Positions 14,677-23,969 of a stretch of DNA of 59,109 nt are shown in pieces; within the stretch, counting starts at the first letter, position 1; each line of letters opens with the position of its first letter. The notes below the pieces were generated by a model that did not search any database, was not told where the DNA came from, and was given only the letters and a program-made list of their open reading frames with translations. The position numbers were made by a program, and so were the translations under genes. Location: NCBI RefSeq assembly GCF_000585395.1, contig NZ_KK073875.1, positions 2,091,821-2,150,929 on the forward strand, given 5' to 3'. The DNA comes from Saccharibacillus sacchari DSM 19268. Lineage in GTDB: Bacteria; Bacillota; Bacilli; Paenibacillales; Paenibacillaceae.

Positions 14677-16002
14677 TTAGCGTGAAGAAACCTTCAATCG
14701 TTCATCGTCGAATTGCGGCAGCCAGTCGCCGTGGGCTTCGATCAGGTCGTCGCAGAGCGATACGATGTCGTCGATCGACAGTTCGGCGGCCGTATGCGGA
14801 TCGAGCAGAGCGGCGTGGTAGACATGCTCCCTTTTTCCCGTCAAAGCCGCTTCGATCGTCAGACGCTGCGTGTTGATGTTGGTTTGGTTAAGCGCCGCAA
14901 GCTGCGGAGGCAGGGCGCCCACATAGGTCGGATTTACGCCGGAAGCGTCAACCAGGCAAGGCACTTCGACGCACGCGTCCTGCGGCAGATTCGTGATCAG
15001 GCCGTTGTTCATAACGTTGCCCGCGATCTTGAACGGCTTGTCCGTCTCCATCGCTTCCAGAATATGCGAAGCGTATTCGAGACTGCGCGTATGCGTTAAC
15101 GATTCGCTTTCCATCAAGCCGTCGCGCACCTCGCCCCACTCGCGGATCTGATTGATGCAGCGGCGCGGATATTCGTCGAGCGGGATGTTAAAACGTTCGA
15201 TCAGCTCGGGATAATTCTTTTTGATGAAATACGGATGGTATTCGGCGTTATGCTCGGACGACTCCGTAACATAATAGCCGAACCGGTTCATCAGCTCGTA
15301 GCGCACCATGTCGTGATGTTTTTCTTTTTGCTTTTCGGCCGCGCGGCGTTTGATCTCCGGGTACAAATCTTCTCCGTCGCGCGTGACTTCGAGCAGCCAG
15401 GCCATATGGTTAATGCCCGCGATTTTGGCCCGTACGTTCGTCGTATCCATATCCAGGTTCTCGAACAAGCCCGGAATGCAGTGCTGAACGCTATGGCACA
15501 ATCCGACGGTTTTGATGCCGCCTGCCGTGTTCATGACAGTCGTCAGCACTGCCATCGGATTCGTGTAATTCAGGAACCAGGCGTCCGGACACACTTCGCG
15601 CATATCGGCAGCGATGTCCAGCATGACCGGGATCGTGCGAAGATTGCGGAAAATGCCTCCGATGCCGAGCGTGTCCGCAATCGTTTGCCGGAGTCCGTAT
15701 TTTTTCGGCACTTCGAAGTCGGTAATCGTGCAAGGATCGTAACCGCCGACCTGGATCGCGTTGATGACGTATTTCGCGCCTTGCAGCGCCTGCTTCCGAT
15801 CTGTGTAGGATTTGATTTCGCATTGGCTGTCCGCTGTTTTTTTCATGGCACGAAGCAAGGTTTCGGATTCTTGCAAACGCTGCGGATTAATGTCGTACAG
15901 CGCCAATTCGAAATTTTGAAGCGCCGGCGTCAGCATGATATCCCCCAATACATTACGCACAAAAACCGTGCTTCCTGCGCCGATAAACGTAATTTTATTC
16001 AT
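14677..16002 (-). CDS. melA: GH4 alpha-galactosidase/6-phospho-glycosidase family enzyme
   Basis: The 441-aa enzyme has an NAD-binding start (FIGAGSTVF), the NYTNPMAV motif, the metal and substrate residues Cys169-His170 (GLCHSVQ) and His199 (GINHMAW). This is the GH4 mechanism using NAD+, Mn2+ and a redox elimination step. Cys-His in the GLCH motif fits MelA-type alpha-galactosidases, which act on unphosphorylated melibiose or raffinose, better than phospho-glucosidases. ATG 16002 is served by AAGGAGG. A divergent AraC regulator and a cre-like site in the promoter suggest induction by sugar and repression by glucose. Confidence 0.88.
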   Translation of the reverse strand: MNKITFIGAGSTVFVRNVLGDIMLTPALQNFELALYDINPQRLQESETLLRAMKKTADSQCEIKSYTDRKQALQGAKYVINAIQVGGYDPCTITDFEVPKKYGLRQTIADTLGIGGIFRNLRTIPVMLDIAADMREVCPDAWFLNYTNPMAVLTTVMNTAGGIKTVGLCHSVQHCIPGLFENLDMDTTNVRAKIAGINHMAWLLEVTRDGEDLYPEIKRRAAEKQKEKHHDMVRYELMNRFGYYVTESSEHNAEYHPYFIKKNYPELIERFNIPLDEYPRRCINQIREWGEVRDGLMESESLTHTRSLEYASHILEAMETDKPFKIAGNVMNNGLITNLPQDACVEVPCLVDASGVNPTYVGALPPQLAALNQTNINTQRLTIEAALTGKREHVYHAALLDPHTAAELSIDDIVSLCDDLIEAHGDWLPQFDDERLKVSSR

Positions 16003-16041
16003 TTTCTTCCGCCTCCTTGTTGGTGGTTCGTCGATGTCTTC

Positions 16042-16070
16042 ACTATAACGGTAACGCTTACAGGAAGACA
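16042..16070 (-). promoter_or_regulatory. GH4 promoter with overlapping cre-like site
   Basis: On the minus strand TGTCTT (16065-16070) and TATAGT (16042-16047) are 17 bp apart. The spacer holds TGTAAGCGTTACCG (16049-16062), which matches the CcpA cre consensus TGWAARCGYTWNCW at 13 of 14 positions. A cre inside the promoter is expected to repress under glucose. Confidence 0.6.
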
Positions 16071-16144
16071 TGGAGTAATGGAAGGTTTATTTGTTATAAT
16101 GTAAGAACAAAGATCGTCACCGCAATTAGCGACTTCAAATAACG

Positions 16145-16261
16145 AGGATCGAAGGCCGGACGGTCCAACCGGCTTTCGATCCTTTCCCGGGAGCGGATTC
16201 AATCAAACGATGTTTGTTCCCAAGTATACGCTTCGTCAAGCTCCCGGGAGCGATTCTAATC
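16145..16261 (+). other. Leader hairpin and direct repeats before AraC gene
   Basis: AGGATCGAAGGCCGG (16145-16159) pairs, with one G-T, with CCGGCTTTCGATCCT (16169-16183), followed by TT only. Two near-identical copies of TCCCGGGAGCG(G)ATTC follow at 16185-16204 and 16242-16261. A perfect TATAAT lies upstream at 16095-16100. The hairpin could attenuate, or the repeats could be AraC half-sites. Confidence 0.4.
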
Positions 16262-16290
16262 GAATTTGGCAAATGAAAGGAGCACCACTC

Positions 16291-17130
16291 ATGCCAGCCG
16301 AACAATTCACCCATACTTCCGAGGAAACCCGCATGCAGAGCGAGCTTTCCCTCCTCTTCTACGGTCGCGAGGAATGCGCGCCCGCACATTCTTGGGGGCC
16401 CGCGCTGCGCGATGCTTTCATTCTTCACTATATCTATAGCGGCAAAGGCATCTTTCGCTCCGAAGGACGCGAATACCCGCTCTCGGCCGGGCAAGGTTTC
16501 CTGATCGTGCCCGATACGCTCGTTCACTACGAGGCGGACGCCGACGATCCGTGGGTCTACGCCTGGATCGGGCTGCGCGGACTGCATGTCCGCGCGCTAT
16601 TGGAGCGGGCCGGGCTGACGGCCGGTTCGCCGGTATACGCGGCGGCGGACGTGTCGCCGTTCGAGCGCTTTTACGCCGGGCTGCTCGAGGCACGCGAGCA
16701 GCCCGGCGGCGACCTGCTGGTGCAGGCGGAGGTCTACCGCCTGCTGGCCGCGCTGGTCGCCGGCGCGCCGAAGCAATCGGCGCGCGCAAATACGCCTCCC
16801 CCGGCGAGGGAGGCGCATTTGTCCAAGGCGGCCGCCGTGATCGAGAACGGCTACAGCCGCAAGCTCGGCGCTGAAGATATTGCCAGCGCCGTGGGGCTTG
16901 ACCGTACGTACCTGTCGAGCCTGTTCAAAAACGCCTACGGCGTTCCGCTCCAGACCTTCCTGCTGCAATACCGCATGCGGCGCGCACGAGAGCTGCTGCG
17001 CAATCCGTCGCTTTCCGTCAGCGACGTCGCGAGATCCGTCGGTTATCCGGACCCGTTTCTGTTCTCCAAGATGTTCAAACGCGTCTGCGGCGTGTCGCCG
17101 ACTGCTTACCGCGAGCAGCCGGAGCCGTAA
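16291..17130 (+). CDS. AraC-family regulator (sugar-responsive type)
   Basis: The 279-aa protein has an N-terminal cupin (HYIYSGKGIFRSEGREYPLSAG, DTLVHYEADADDPWVYAWIGL) and two C-terminal helix-turn-helix motifs (LGAEDIASAVGLDRTYLSSLFK; PSLSVSDVARSVGYPDPFLFSKMFK). This is the MsmR/RafR-type layout that activates alpha-galactoside genes. ATG 16291 follows GAAAGGAG. It is divergent from the GH4 gene and is its likely activator. The middle of the gene is very GC-rich. Confidence 0.9.
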   Translation: MPAEQFTHTSEETRMQSELSLLFYGREECAPAHSWGPALRDAFILHYIYSGKGIFRSEGREYPLSAGQGFLIVPDTLVHYEADADDPWVYAWIGLRGLHVRALLERAGLTAGSPVYAAADVSPFERFYAGLLEAREQPGGDLLVQAEVYRLLAALVAGAPKQSARANTPPPAREAHLSKAAAVIENGYSRKLGAEDIASAVGLDRTYLSSLFKNAYGVPLQTFLLQYRMRRARELLRNPSLSVSDVARSVGYPDPFLFSKMFKRVCGVSPTAYREQPEP

Positions 17131-17153
17131 CTCTTCGCAACGACGGCAGATGG

Positions 17154-17286
17154 ATACCTGCAAATATCCATTTATTTTCGTCTTTTCTGTGCATTCACAG
17201 AAAATAAAAGCATATATCCATTTAAATAAGCCTTTTTAAACCAGATTGCGATGTATCGCTCTAAATAAATGGACCTATGCAGGTAT
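17154..17286. repeat. Inverted-repeat element in a gene-free gap
   Basis: The ends ATACCTGCA-N5-CCATTTATTT (17154-17177) and its complement (17263-17286) match at 19 or more of 24 positions. Inside are the perfect hairpin TTTTCTGTG/CACAGAAAA and a further copy of ATATCCATTTA. This AT-rich 133-bp block resembles a small MITE. The rest of the gap (17131-17665) has two more short hairpins, GGAGA-TTCGT/ACGAA-TCTCC and GGAAACCC/GGGTTTCC near 17560-17630, and no convincing gene. Confidence 0.45.
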
Positions 17287-17665
17287 TTGCTTTTCTCATT
17301 CTTATATGTTCGGATTAACTGGATTTTCGTATTTATTTCAACGTTATACGGCGCAGATGCGCATATGTCCGGCAAATGACTCGCACGCTGACCGTGTTTC
17401 GATATGAGGTTTACTTTCGAATATAGTCTTTCGGCTTTCAAAAAGGTCAACGGCGTCTGTCGCGGCAACGATAACCCACCTACCCAGCTCGAGTAAATAC
17501 GCTATTCGTCGAGCCGCCCCGCCTACTCCTTATCAACGCTAAAAGTAAGGTTATGCCCGCCGGAGATTTCGTACCTAACACGTGCACGAAGTCTCCAACG
17601 GAAACCCGCCTAAAGCGTGTGGGTTTCCAGCGAACATCATCCTATGATTAAGAGTCGATAATGGA

Positions 17666-18445
17666 CTACTCCCGCCGATCCTTCAACAGTGCCGAAGGCG
17701 AATCGCCCGTAATCTTTTTGAACATCCGATAAAAATACGAGGCATCCTTATACCCCAGAAACTCCGCGATCTCCGCCGCATTCAGCCTGGATTCCTCCAA
17801 CATATAGACGGCGCGCTTCATTCGCTGCCGATGCACGCATTCGCTGATCGTACGTCCGGTCACTTCCTTGAACAGCGAAGCGGCGTAATTCGGCGTGCGG
17901 TTGATGACCTCGCCTAGCACTTCTTTCGTGATCTTTTCCCGATAATGCCGCTCCACGTGACGCTTCATATGCTCGACATGCCGCTGCTTCTCGCTCTGAA
18001 TCAAACCGCGGTCGAATTCCCGGCTAATATCGATCAGCAGTTCCGTGAGAATCGACTGCGCCATCAGCTCGTAGTACGACGGCCGATCATTCCATTGTTC
18101 GCGCAAAACACGAATTCGCTCGTGAACCGACTCGTAGCGCCCCAACCGCCTTTTGTAAGGCCGATCGTGTCGAAGCAAGGGGAGCGCGCCGGCATCTTCC
18201 GCCGATACCGTGAAGCCGACAACCGTTTTCGTATGCGTCAGCGTCGGTACGCTTTTCCCGTAATAGGGAGTATGCGCCGGGATCAGCAGCACGTCGCCGC
18301 GTTCCATAATATTTCGTTCTCCGTCCACCCAGTAGATGCATTTTCCGTATGTCGCCAGTGTAAGCAAATAACAATCTTTTCCCGTCTCGGCTTGTTCGTA
18401 CCATTCCGCCCCGTTGTCCTGATGCACGTCTTCCACTTTTGGCAT
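17666..18445 (-). CDS. AraC-family transcriptional regulator
   Basis: The 259-aa protein has an N-terminal cupin-like half (CYLLTLATYGKCIYWVDGERNIMERGDVLLIPAHTPYYG) and two helix-turn-helix motifs (ITKEVLGEVINRTPNYAASLFKEVTG; NAAEIAEFLGYKDASYFYRMFKKITG). GAGGG lies eight bases before ATG 18445. No target gene is adjacent on its strand; pyruvate kinase is divergent, but a regulatory link is not shown. Confidence 0.88.
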   Translation of the reverse strand: MPKVEDVHQDNGAEWYEQAETGKDCYLLTLATYGKCIYWVDGERNIMERGDVLLIPAHTPYYGKSVPTLTHTKTVVGFTVSAEDAGALPLLRHDRPYKRRLGRYESVHERIRVLREQWNDRPSYYELMAQSILTELLIDISREFDRGLIQSEKQRHVEHMKRHVERHYREKITKEVLGEVINRTPNYAASLFKEVTGRTISECVHRQRMKRAVYMLEESRLNAAEIAEFLGYKDASYFYRMFKKITGDSPSALLKDRRE

Positions 18446-18756
18446 AAGCGTTTCCCTCTCGTCGTACTATGTTTCCTACATTGTACTATATGTCATTTCA
18501 TCCTGCCTGCCCCGGCGGTACAATAACTTTAAAAGGTTGTTGTAAGCGCCAATCAATCCGTGAATAACGGGTATACAATAAAAGAGCGAATCTGGTGCGT
18601 ATTCCGTGTCGGTTGCTGCGTGCGTCTGTCGACCGCGTGCTTAATCGGACCGAAAACGCTCCAATCTTCCCGACGCCGAGCACGCGATGATCTTCAAGCT
18701 TCGGGAGGAACAACAACCCCCAAGCTCAAGAAAACCCGAGGAGGCTTTTACTGACT
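18446..18756. other. Intergenic region between AraC gene and pyk
   Basis: No gene, strong hairpin or complete promoter pair was found in these 311 bp. A TGTAAGCG half resembling a cre core occurs near 18541, and GAGGAGG at 18738-18744 is the pyk ribosome site, 12 bases before the ATG. Confidence 0.4.
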
Positions 18757-20172
18757 ATGAAAACCAAGATTGTATGTACAATGGGACCTGCTTGCGACAC
18801 TGTCGAAATGCTGAAGGAAATGATTACATCCGGTATGACCGTTGCCCGCCTGAACATGGCGCACGGCGAACCGGCCGACCATAGCGAACGTATTCGCAAA
18901 GTCCGTCAAGCCGCGGCAGAACTGAACACCTTCGTACCGATCATGATGGACATTAAAGGACCGGAAGTACGCATCGGCAAACTGCAAGACGAATTCGTTC
19001 AACTGGACGCGGGCAGCGAACTGATCCTCACGACCGAACCGGACGTTCTCGGCACGGCAGATCGCATCGGCGTTAACTATCCGAAGCTGAACGAAGACGT
19101 AAAAGTCGGAGACCGCATCCTGATCGACGACGGCCTGATCGCGCTGGACGTACTGAAAATCGAAGGCGGCGAAATCTACTGCACGATCTTGAACGGCGGA
19201 CGCTTGAAACCTCGCAAAGGCGTGAACCTGCCGGGCGTTAAAACCAGCCTGCCGGGCGTAACCGAGCGCGACGTGATGCATATCAACTACGGCCTGAGCG
19301 AAAACGTTGAAATTATCGCGGCTTCCTTCGTGCGTAAAGGCGAAGACATTCGCGAGATCCGCCGCATCCTTGCCGAAAAAGGCGCCGAGCACGTTCAGAT
19401 CATCTCCAAGATCGAAAACCAAGAAGGCATGGATAACCTGGACGACATCATCGAAGCCTCCGACGGCATCATGGTGGCCCGCGGCGACCTGGGCGTCGAA
19501 GTGCCGGTACAGGACGTTCCTGCCGCGCAAAAACTCATGATCGACAAATGTAACCTGGCAGGCAAGCCGGTTATCGTAGCGACCCACATGCTGGAATCGA
19601 TGCAGGTCAACCCGCGCCCGACGCGTTCCGAAGTCAGCGACGTGGCGAACGCGGTTCTGCAAGGCGCGGACTGCGTGATGTTGTCCGGCGAATCCGCTGC
19701 GGGTAAATACCCGCTGGAATCGGTTCGCACAATGGCGGCCGTTGCAGCCAAAGCCGAAACCATGATCGACTACGACGTACAATTCAACAGCAAACGCGCT
19801 CTGCACCTGAACGACATCACTGAAGTGGTGAGCCAAAGCTCCGTTAACGCTTCGCTCGTTCTCGACGCGGCAGCCCTGATCATTTCGACGGAGTCGGGCT
19901 TTACGGCGCGCATGATCTCCAAATACCGTCCGAAAGCTCCGATCATCGCGGTGTCCCAACATGAAAAAACGCTGCCGAAAATGAGCCTGCTGTACGGCGT
20001 TCTTCCGGTCAAAGGCGAAGCCGTGACCAGCACCGACGAAATGTTCGAAGCGGCAACGAAAAATGCGCTCGAAGCGGGCTACATCAAATCCGGCGATACC
20101 GTGGTTCTGTCCGCAGGGATTCCGATCGGGCAAACCGGCAACACCAACGTGATGAAAGTTCAACAAGTCTAA
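18757..20172 (+). CDS. pyk: Pyruvate kinase
   Basis: This 471-aa enzyme converts phosphoenolpyruvate and ADP to pyruvate and ATP. Visible are the N-terminal KTKIVCTMGPAC, the RLNMAHG segment (usually NFSHG), MMDIKGPEVRIG, the active-site lysine motif ISKIENQEGMDN, the metal segment MVARGDLGVE, and TRSEVSDVANAVLQGADCVMLSGESAAGKYP. It lacks the extra C-terminal PEP-utilising domain of Bacillus-type enzymes (about 585 aa), so it is the short type and may be a second isozyme. It is a single-gene unit ending at a terminator. Confidence 0.97.
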   Translation: MKTKIVCTMGPACDTVEMLKEMITSGMTVARLNMAHGEPADHSERIRKVRQAAAELNTFVPIMMDIKGPEVRIGKLQDEFVQLDAGSELILTTEPDVLGTADRIGVNYPKLNEDVKVGDRILIDDGLIALDVLKIEGGEIYCTILNGGRLKPRKGVNLPGVKTSLPGVTERDVMHINYGLSENVEIIAASFVRKGEDIREIRRILAEKGAEHVQIISKIENQEGMDNLDDIIEASDGIMVARGDLGVEVPVQDVPAAQKLMIDKCNLAGKPVIVATHMLESMQVNPRPTRSEVSDVANAVLQGADCVMLSGESAAGKYPLESVRTMAAVAAKAETMIDYDVQFNSKRALHLNDITEVVSQSSVNASLVLDAAALIISTESGFTARMISKYRPKAPIIAVSQHEKTLPKMSLLYGVLPVKGEAVTSTDEMFEAATKNALEAGYIKSGDTVVLSAGIPIGQTGNTNVMKVQQV

Positions 20173-20196
20173 GCTTAAACATATAGGTTTGATCCA

Positions 20197-20232
20197 AAGT
20201 CCTGTCGGCGCTTAGCCGATAGGGCTTTTTTT
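20197..20232 (+). terminator. pyk terminator
   Basis: AGTCCTGTCGGC and GCCGATAGGGCT form a stem followed by seven T residues, about 25 bp after the stop. Confidence 0.85.
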
Positions 20233-20470
20233 CTGCTGGTTATATCCAAAAAATGAGCGACTCCCGTTAGGATTCCAATTCCTCCTAATCATTCAGCCTC
20301 TTTCACACATTTTTTTGAGTATATCGAACCATTTTTGCTGAAAAGCGTATCTTTTCGCGTCGAAATGGGTACTATGAAATGAAACTATGGGCACTGACGA
20401 TACCTACTTTTATAATCTTTGATTTTTGCGATCAATCCTTAATGAAAATGAACAATGCGGAGGTACATAT

Positions 20471-21763
20471 ATGAATTCAATCAAACGTTCGGTGAGCGTA
20501 AGGCGAGATATTCAGGCGAACGCGAGAAAAGTCGGCGAGCCGATTCCTGCTTTTCGCCACAAAGGTCTGGCCTCGCTGACGCTGGCAGCCGGTATCGGCG
20601 CGGCCGTCTTGGCAGTTGCACCAGGCGAAGCCCACGCAGGCAATGGCTATACCGCCAAAGTCTATACGGACTCACTGAACGTGCGCAGCACGGCAGGACC
20701 GGATACGCCGGTCGTCGGCTCGCTGCGCAGTGGCGATGTCGTAACCGTCACCGATGAAAATCTGGGCTGGCTTAAAGTTGAAAATGCTTCGACGTCGGGC
20801 TGGGTAGCCGGTTATTATTTGAAGCGCGAAAACGGCTCTTCGGCTTCGGCGACTGTAAACACGGCCTCTTCCACTTCTGCCGCTACAGGTTCGATCGCGG
20901 CTTCCAGCAGCGTATCGACCGGCAGCAAGGCCCTTGTAACCGCCAATTCCGTCATTATTCGCAGCGGACCCGGCAAAAGCCACGACCTGCTCGGCTCGGC
21001 GAACCGCAACGATGCCGTTACCGTATTGGATCAGCAAAGCGGCTGGTCGCGCATTCAAACGTCTTACGGCGCTTACGGCTGGATTTCCACCAAGTATTTG
21101 CAAGGCGGGAGCAGCGCAACGGTCAAGGCCGCCGTTCAAACCCAAAAGGCAGTCAACGTAAGTACGGCCGCAGCCCAAGCTCCAAAAGCCGATACCAGCT
21201 CGATTCAATCGGGCAGCCTGCAAGGCAAACTGATCGTACTTGACCCCGGACACGGCGGCAACGATCCCGGCACAATCGGTACCACATACGGACTGGTCGA
21301 ACAGGAATTAAACCTGCAAACAGCGATGTACGTGCGCGACTATCTCGTTTCGCGCGGCGCCCGCGTCGAAATGACGCGTACCGAAAGCGGACAACGCCCT
21401 TCCCTGGCTTCCCGCGCCCAACTTGCCCCTTCATTGGGAGCAGACGCGTTCGTCAGCATCCACTACAATTCGGCGTTGAGCGCCTCGTCCAACGGAACGT
21501 TAGTCTGCTTCTATTCCGAATCGAAGGATTTGGAACTGGCCCGCGCTATGGAAGCCCCGCTCAAAGGCGGCACGGGCATCCGCAGCAACGGACTCGCCTT
21601 CGGCAACTTCAAAGTCATCCGCGAAAACAGCGTCCCGGCCGTCCTGCTCGAAATGGGCTTCTTGTCCAACGCTTCCGACGAAGCCACCATCTCCAGCGCC
21701 GAGTACCAAAAAAACGCCGCCAAAGCCATCGCCGACGGCCTCCAACTCTATTTTTCAAACTAA
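20471..21763 (+). CDS. N-acetylmuramoyl-L-alanine amidase with two SH3b domains
   Basis: The 430-aa secreted cell-wall hydrolase has a long positively charged signal region ending near AHA-G, then two SH3b domains (AKVYTDSLNVRSTAGPDTPVVG; LVTANSVIIRSGPGKSHDLLG) joined by Ser/Thr/Ala linkers. A C-terminal Amidase_3 domain (about 250-428) carries zinc and catalytic residues in DPGHGG, LVEQELN, SIHYN and LLEMGF. It cleaves the bond between MurNAc and L-Ala. ATG 20471 follows GGAGGT; the earlier in-frame codons lack a ribosome site. A perfect TATAAT sits at 20411-20416. Confidence 0.94.
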   Translation: MNSIKRSVSVRRDIQANARKVGEPIPAFRHKGLASLTLAAGIGAAVLAVAPGEAHAGNGYTAKVYTDSLNVRSTAGPDTPVVGSLRSGDVVTVTDENLGWLKVENASTSGWVAGYYLKRENGSSASATVNTASSTSAATGSIAASSSVSTGSKALVTANSVIIRSGPGKSHDLLGSANRNDAVTVLDQQSGWSRIQTSYGAYGWISTKYLQGGSSATVKAAVQTQKAVNVSTAAAQAPKADTSSIQSGSLQGKLIVLDPGHGGNDPGTIGTTYGLVEQELNLQTAMYVRDYLVSRGARVEMTRTESGQRPSLASRAQLAPSLGADAFVSIHYNSALSASSNGTLVCFYSESKDLELARAMEAPLKGGTGIRSNGLAFGNFKVIRENSVPAVLLEMGFLSNASDEATISSAEYQKNAAKAIADGLQLYFSN

Positions 21764-21795
21764 ATAAAACGCCCCCAGCGCATTCTCTGCAAATC

Positions 21796-21827
21796 AAAAA
21801 GCCCGACTCCAAGGAGTCGAGCTTTTT
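21796..21827 (+). terminator. Amidase terminator
   Basis: AAAAAGCCCGACTCC pairs with GGAGTCGAGCTTTTT through a 2-base loop, about 30 bp after the stop. A gene-free stretch of about 230 bp follows. Confidence 0.85.
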
Positions 21828-22054
21828 GCGTGTCCCGAAAGCCAAACGTAGCTGGAAGCGAGAAGACGGAGAGAAAAATTCAGTGAAATACAGGATTTCG
21901 AAGAAAAACTGCGGTAACATTCAGTTCTATGTTGACGCCTTTGAACTTGGAAAACCTACAACTAAAATTTCAATCCAGTTTTTCAAGTGAGACAGCGTTT
22001 TGAACGAATTTTTCTCGCAGTCTGCTCGCTTCCCCGCCCACGTGACTTTCAAGA

Positions 22055-22092
22055 CAAGCCGAAAGCCCGACTCCTTCAAGGAGCCGGGCTTT
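22055..22092 (-). terminator. Terminator overlapping the hybrid kinase stop codon
   Basis: AAAGCCCGACTCC (22062-22074) and GGAGCCGGGCTTT (22080-22092) form the stem. The minus-strand gene stops at 22076, so the first arm lies inside its last codons. The downstream T tract is short, so strength is moderate. Confidence 0.6.
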
Positions 22093-23746
22093 GTTTGATT
22101 GCCGATAATGCGCTGTACAACTGGAATCGGCGCAGCGGCTTGAACACCGTAAAACGCACGTTGTCCAAGTCTTGCAAATCCGGCACCGTTCCGAGCGGAG
22201 CCAGCAACGCCACCGGCGGCGCTTCGGGGAGCGCGGCAATTCGGCGGGCCAGATCGAAAAAGTGCACGTCGAGCAGCACCAGATCGAATTTGTCCCGCCC
22301 CAACCATTCCAAAGCCGCTTCCGCCGTGCGCACGCCTACGGAAAAAGCGCCCCATTCGGATAATAATCGTTCAAGCACGGACAAGGCCGAAGCGTTATCG
22401 TCGACGCTGAGCACGCGGAGTCCGTCCAACCGAAGAGGGGCGGCCGGCCCCATATCGAATTCCGCATACGGGGCAAAAGGCAGCGCGACAAGAAACTCCG
22501 TTCCCAGGCCGGATTCGCTGCTCACCGTGATTCTCCCGCCCATCAGTTCGATCAGATTGCGCGTGATGACAAGACCCAGGCCGGTTCCGCCGTAACTCTC
22601 TTTGCTGTCGTTTCCGTGCACTTGATAGTAAGTCTGGAACAAGCCGTCCAGCTTGTCCGCCGCAATGCCGATTCCCGTATCCCGTACCGTAATCTCGAGG
22701 CGGATCTCGCCGTCCGCGCTCCGGTCGCTTTGACGGACCGCGACGAGAATCTGGCCCTTATGCGTGAATTTCACGGCATTTCCGAGCAGGTTAAGCAAAA
22801 TTTGCCGCAGCTTGCCGGCATCTCCCTGAACGAACATCGGCAGCCCGTCTTCCACGTCCAAAATCAGTTCCACCCTTTTTTCGATCGCGCGCGGAGCCAT
22901 CAGCGAAGCCACGTCCTCGATGGTGGAAACGGGATCGAACAAAGACACGTCGATGCTCTGCTTGCCGGCTTCGAGCTTGCTGAAATCCAAAATATTGTTC
23001 GCCAGCGTCAACAGGAACTCGTTGCTGGAACGAACCATATCCAGATACTGCTTCTGCTCCTGCGTCAGCTGCGTCGTCGCCAAAAGCTCCGACATCGCAA
23101 TGCTTCCGTTGAGCGAATTGCGGATCTCGTGCGTCATGAAGGCCAAGAAATCGGCTTTCTGCTGCGTCGACTGCTTGGCGGCCTGCGCCTCCCCGCGATA
23201 AGATTCCGCCATCGCTTCGACGTGGCGCTTGTCTTCGGCCAGCCGCCCCAAATCCTGCTGGTCCGATTCGTTGCGGCGTTCCAGCTCCGCGATGTAAGAC
23301 AGGAACAACGCCATTGACGTTACCAACTCCAGATCCGCATCGGAAAAAGCGCCTTCGGCGCCCAAAGCGGCCAACCCGCCGAACTTTCGCCCGTTGGAAT
23401 ACGAGATCGGGAAGCCGATCAAGCCGTATTCGCCGGCGGCGTCCGTTCCGGTTCGCGTCCGGGATTGATCTTGGGTCAGCGGATGCTTGGACGTTTGCGG
23501 AATGACGACCGGCACGTCCCAATGCGCTCCGGTCCAGTCGGCGAAATAAGCCGGATCGAAGCAAATTTCCTGTCCTTCGACGACAAGGACTTTATTGCGG
23601 TTGAACACTTTGACGACCGTGCTGACCGAACCTTCGCTGGATACGACCATCACGGAAGCCGCGTCGAGACGATTGCTGAGCAGATCCACGACATGTCCGG
23701 CCGCTTCAGCGAAATTCCTAAAAAAATTCCGATTGCCGCCCGCCAT
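22076..23746 (-). CDS. Soluble hybrid histidine kinase (GAF-HisKA-HATPase-REC)
   Basis: The 556-aa protein has no membrane segment. Order: GAF-like sensor (about 10-155), coiled-coil, HisKA with His206 (FMTHEIRNS), HATPase with N-box (NLLGNAVKF), G1 (RDTGIGIA) and G2 (YGGTGLGL), and a C-terminal receiver with Asp493 (LVLLDVHF) and Lys536 (FKP). The receiver is compact and no separate output domain is present, so phosphate probably passes on to another protein or feeds back. ATG 23746 follows GGAGGTGCC; the longer frame to 23812 lacks support. It lies downstream of a chemoreceptor gene but behind a terminator. Confidence 0.9.
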   Translation of the reverse strand: MAGGNRNFFRNFAEAAGHVVDLLSNRLDAASVMVVSSEGSVSTVVKVFNRNKVLVVEGQEICFDPAYFADWTGAHWDVPVVIPQTSKHPLTQDQSRTRTGTDAAGEYGLIGFPISYSNGRKFGGLAALGAEGAFSDADLELVTSMALFLSYIAELERRNESDQQDLGRLAEDKRHVEAMAESYRGEAQAAKQSTQQKADFLAFMTHEIRNSLNGSIAMSELLATTQLTQEQKQYLDMVRSSNEFLLTLANNILDFSKLEAGKQSIDVSLFDPVSTIEDVASLMAPRAIEKRVELILDVEDGLPMFVQGDAGKLRQILLNLLGNAVKFTHKGQILVAVRQSDRSADGEIRLEITVRDTGIGIAADKLDGLFQTYYQVHGNDSKESYGGTGLGLVITRNLIELMGGRITVSSESGLGTEFLVALPFAPYAEFDMGPAAPLRLDGLRVLSVDDNASALSVLERLLSEWGAFSVGVRTAEAALEWLGRDKFDLVLLDVHFFDLARRIAALPEAPPVALLAPLGTVPDLQDLDNVRFTVFKPLRRFQLYSALSAIKQSPAP

Positions 23747-23808
23747 TCTGGCACCTCCCGCTGGCCGGAGTAAGTAACTGTATGCCCTCACTATAACTGA
23801 AAAGCCAA

Positions 23809-23832
23809 ACAAAAAAAACGCCCGAAGGCGTT
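23809..23832 (-). terminator. Terminator after the chemoreceptor gene
   Basis: On the minus strand AACGCC-UUCG-GGCGTT is followed by a run of eight T: a UUCG-capped terminator between the chemoreceptor (ends 23970) and the hybrid kinase (starts 23746). Confidence 0.85.
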
Positions 23833-23851
23833 ATGAATGAATTATTTTCCT

Positions 23852-23877
23852 CCATCATCATAGATGATGGTTTTTTT
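23852..23877 (+). terminator. Orphan plus-strand terminator
   Basis: CCATCATC-ATA-GATGATGG plus seven T residues is a good terminator on the plus strand, yet no plus-strand gene lies upstream within 2 kb. It may stop antisense transcription or end a small RNA. Confidence 0.55.
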
Positions 23878-23969
23878 CGGTTCTTCAGTTGTCACATTTC
23901 CTTACAACCGTTCAAAATCGGCGCGTTTTCGATCATTCAAATACACTCCTTGCATTCGTTCACCGAGGA

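Noticed and set aside
17172..17468. 98-codon minus-strand frame in the gap after the AraC gene
   Set aside because: No ribosome site, no family resemblance, and it runs through the inverted-repeat element.
18748..20166. 472-codon minus-strand frame opposite pyk
   Set aside because: It is a shadow of pyruvate kinase codon use, with His/Arg/Phe-rich composition and no motif or ribosome site.
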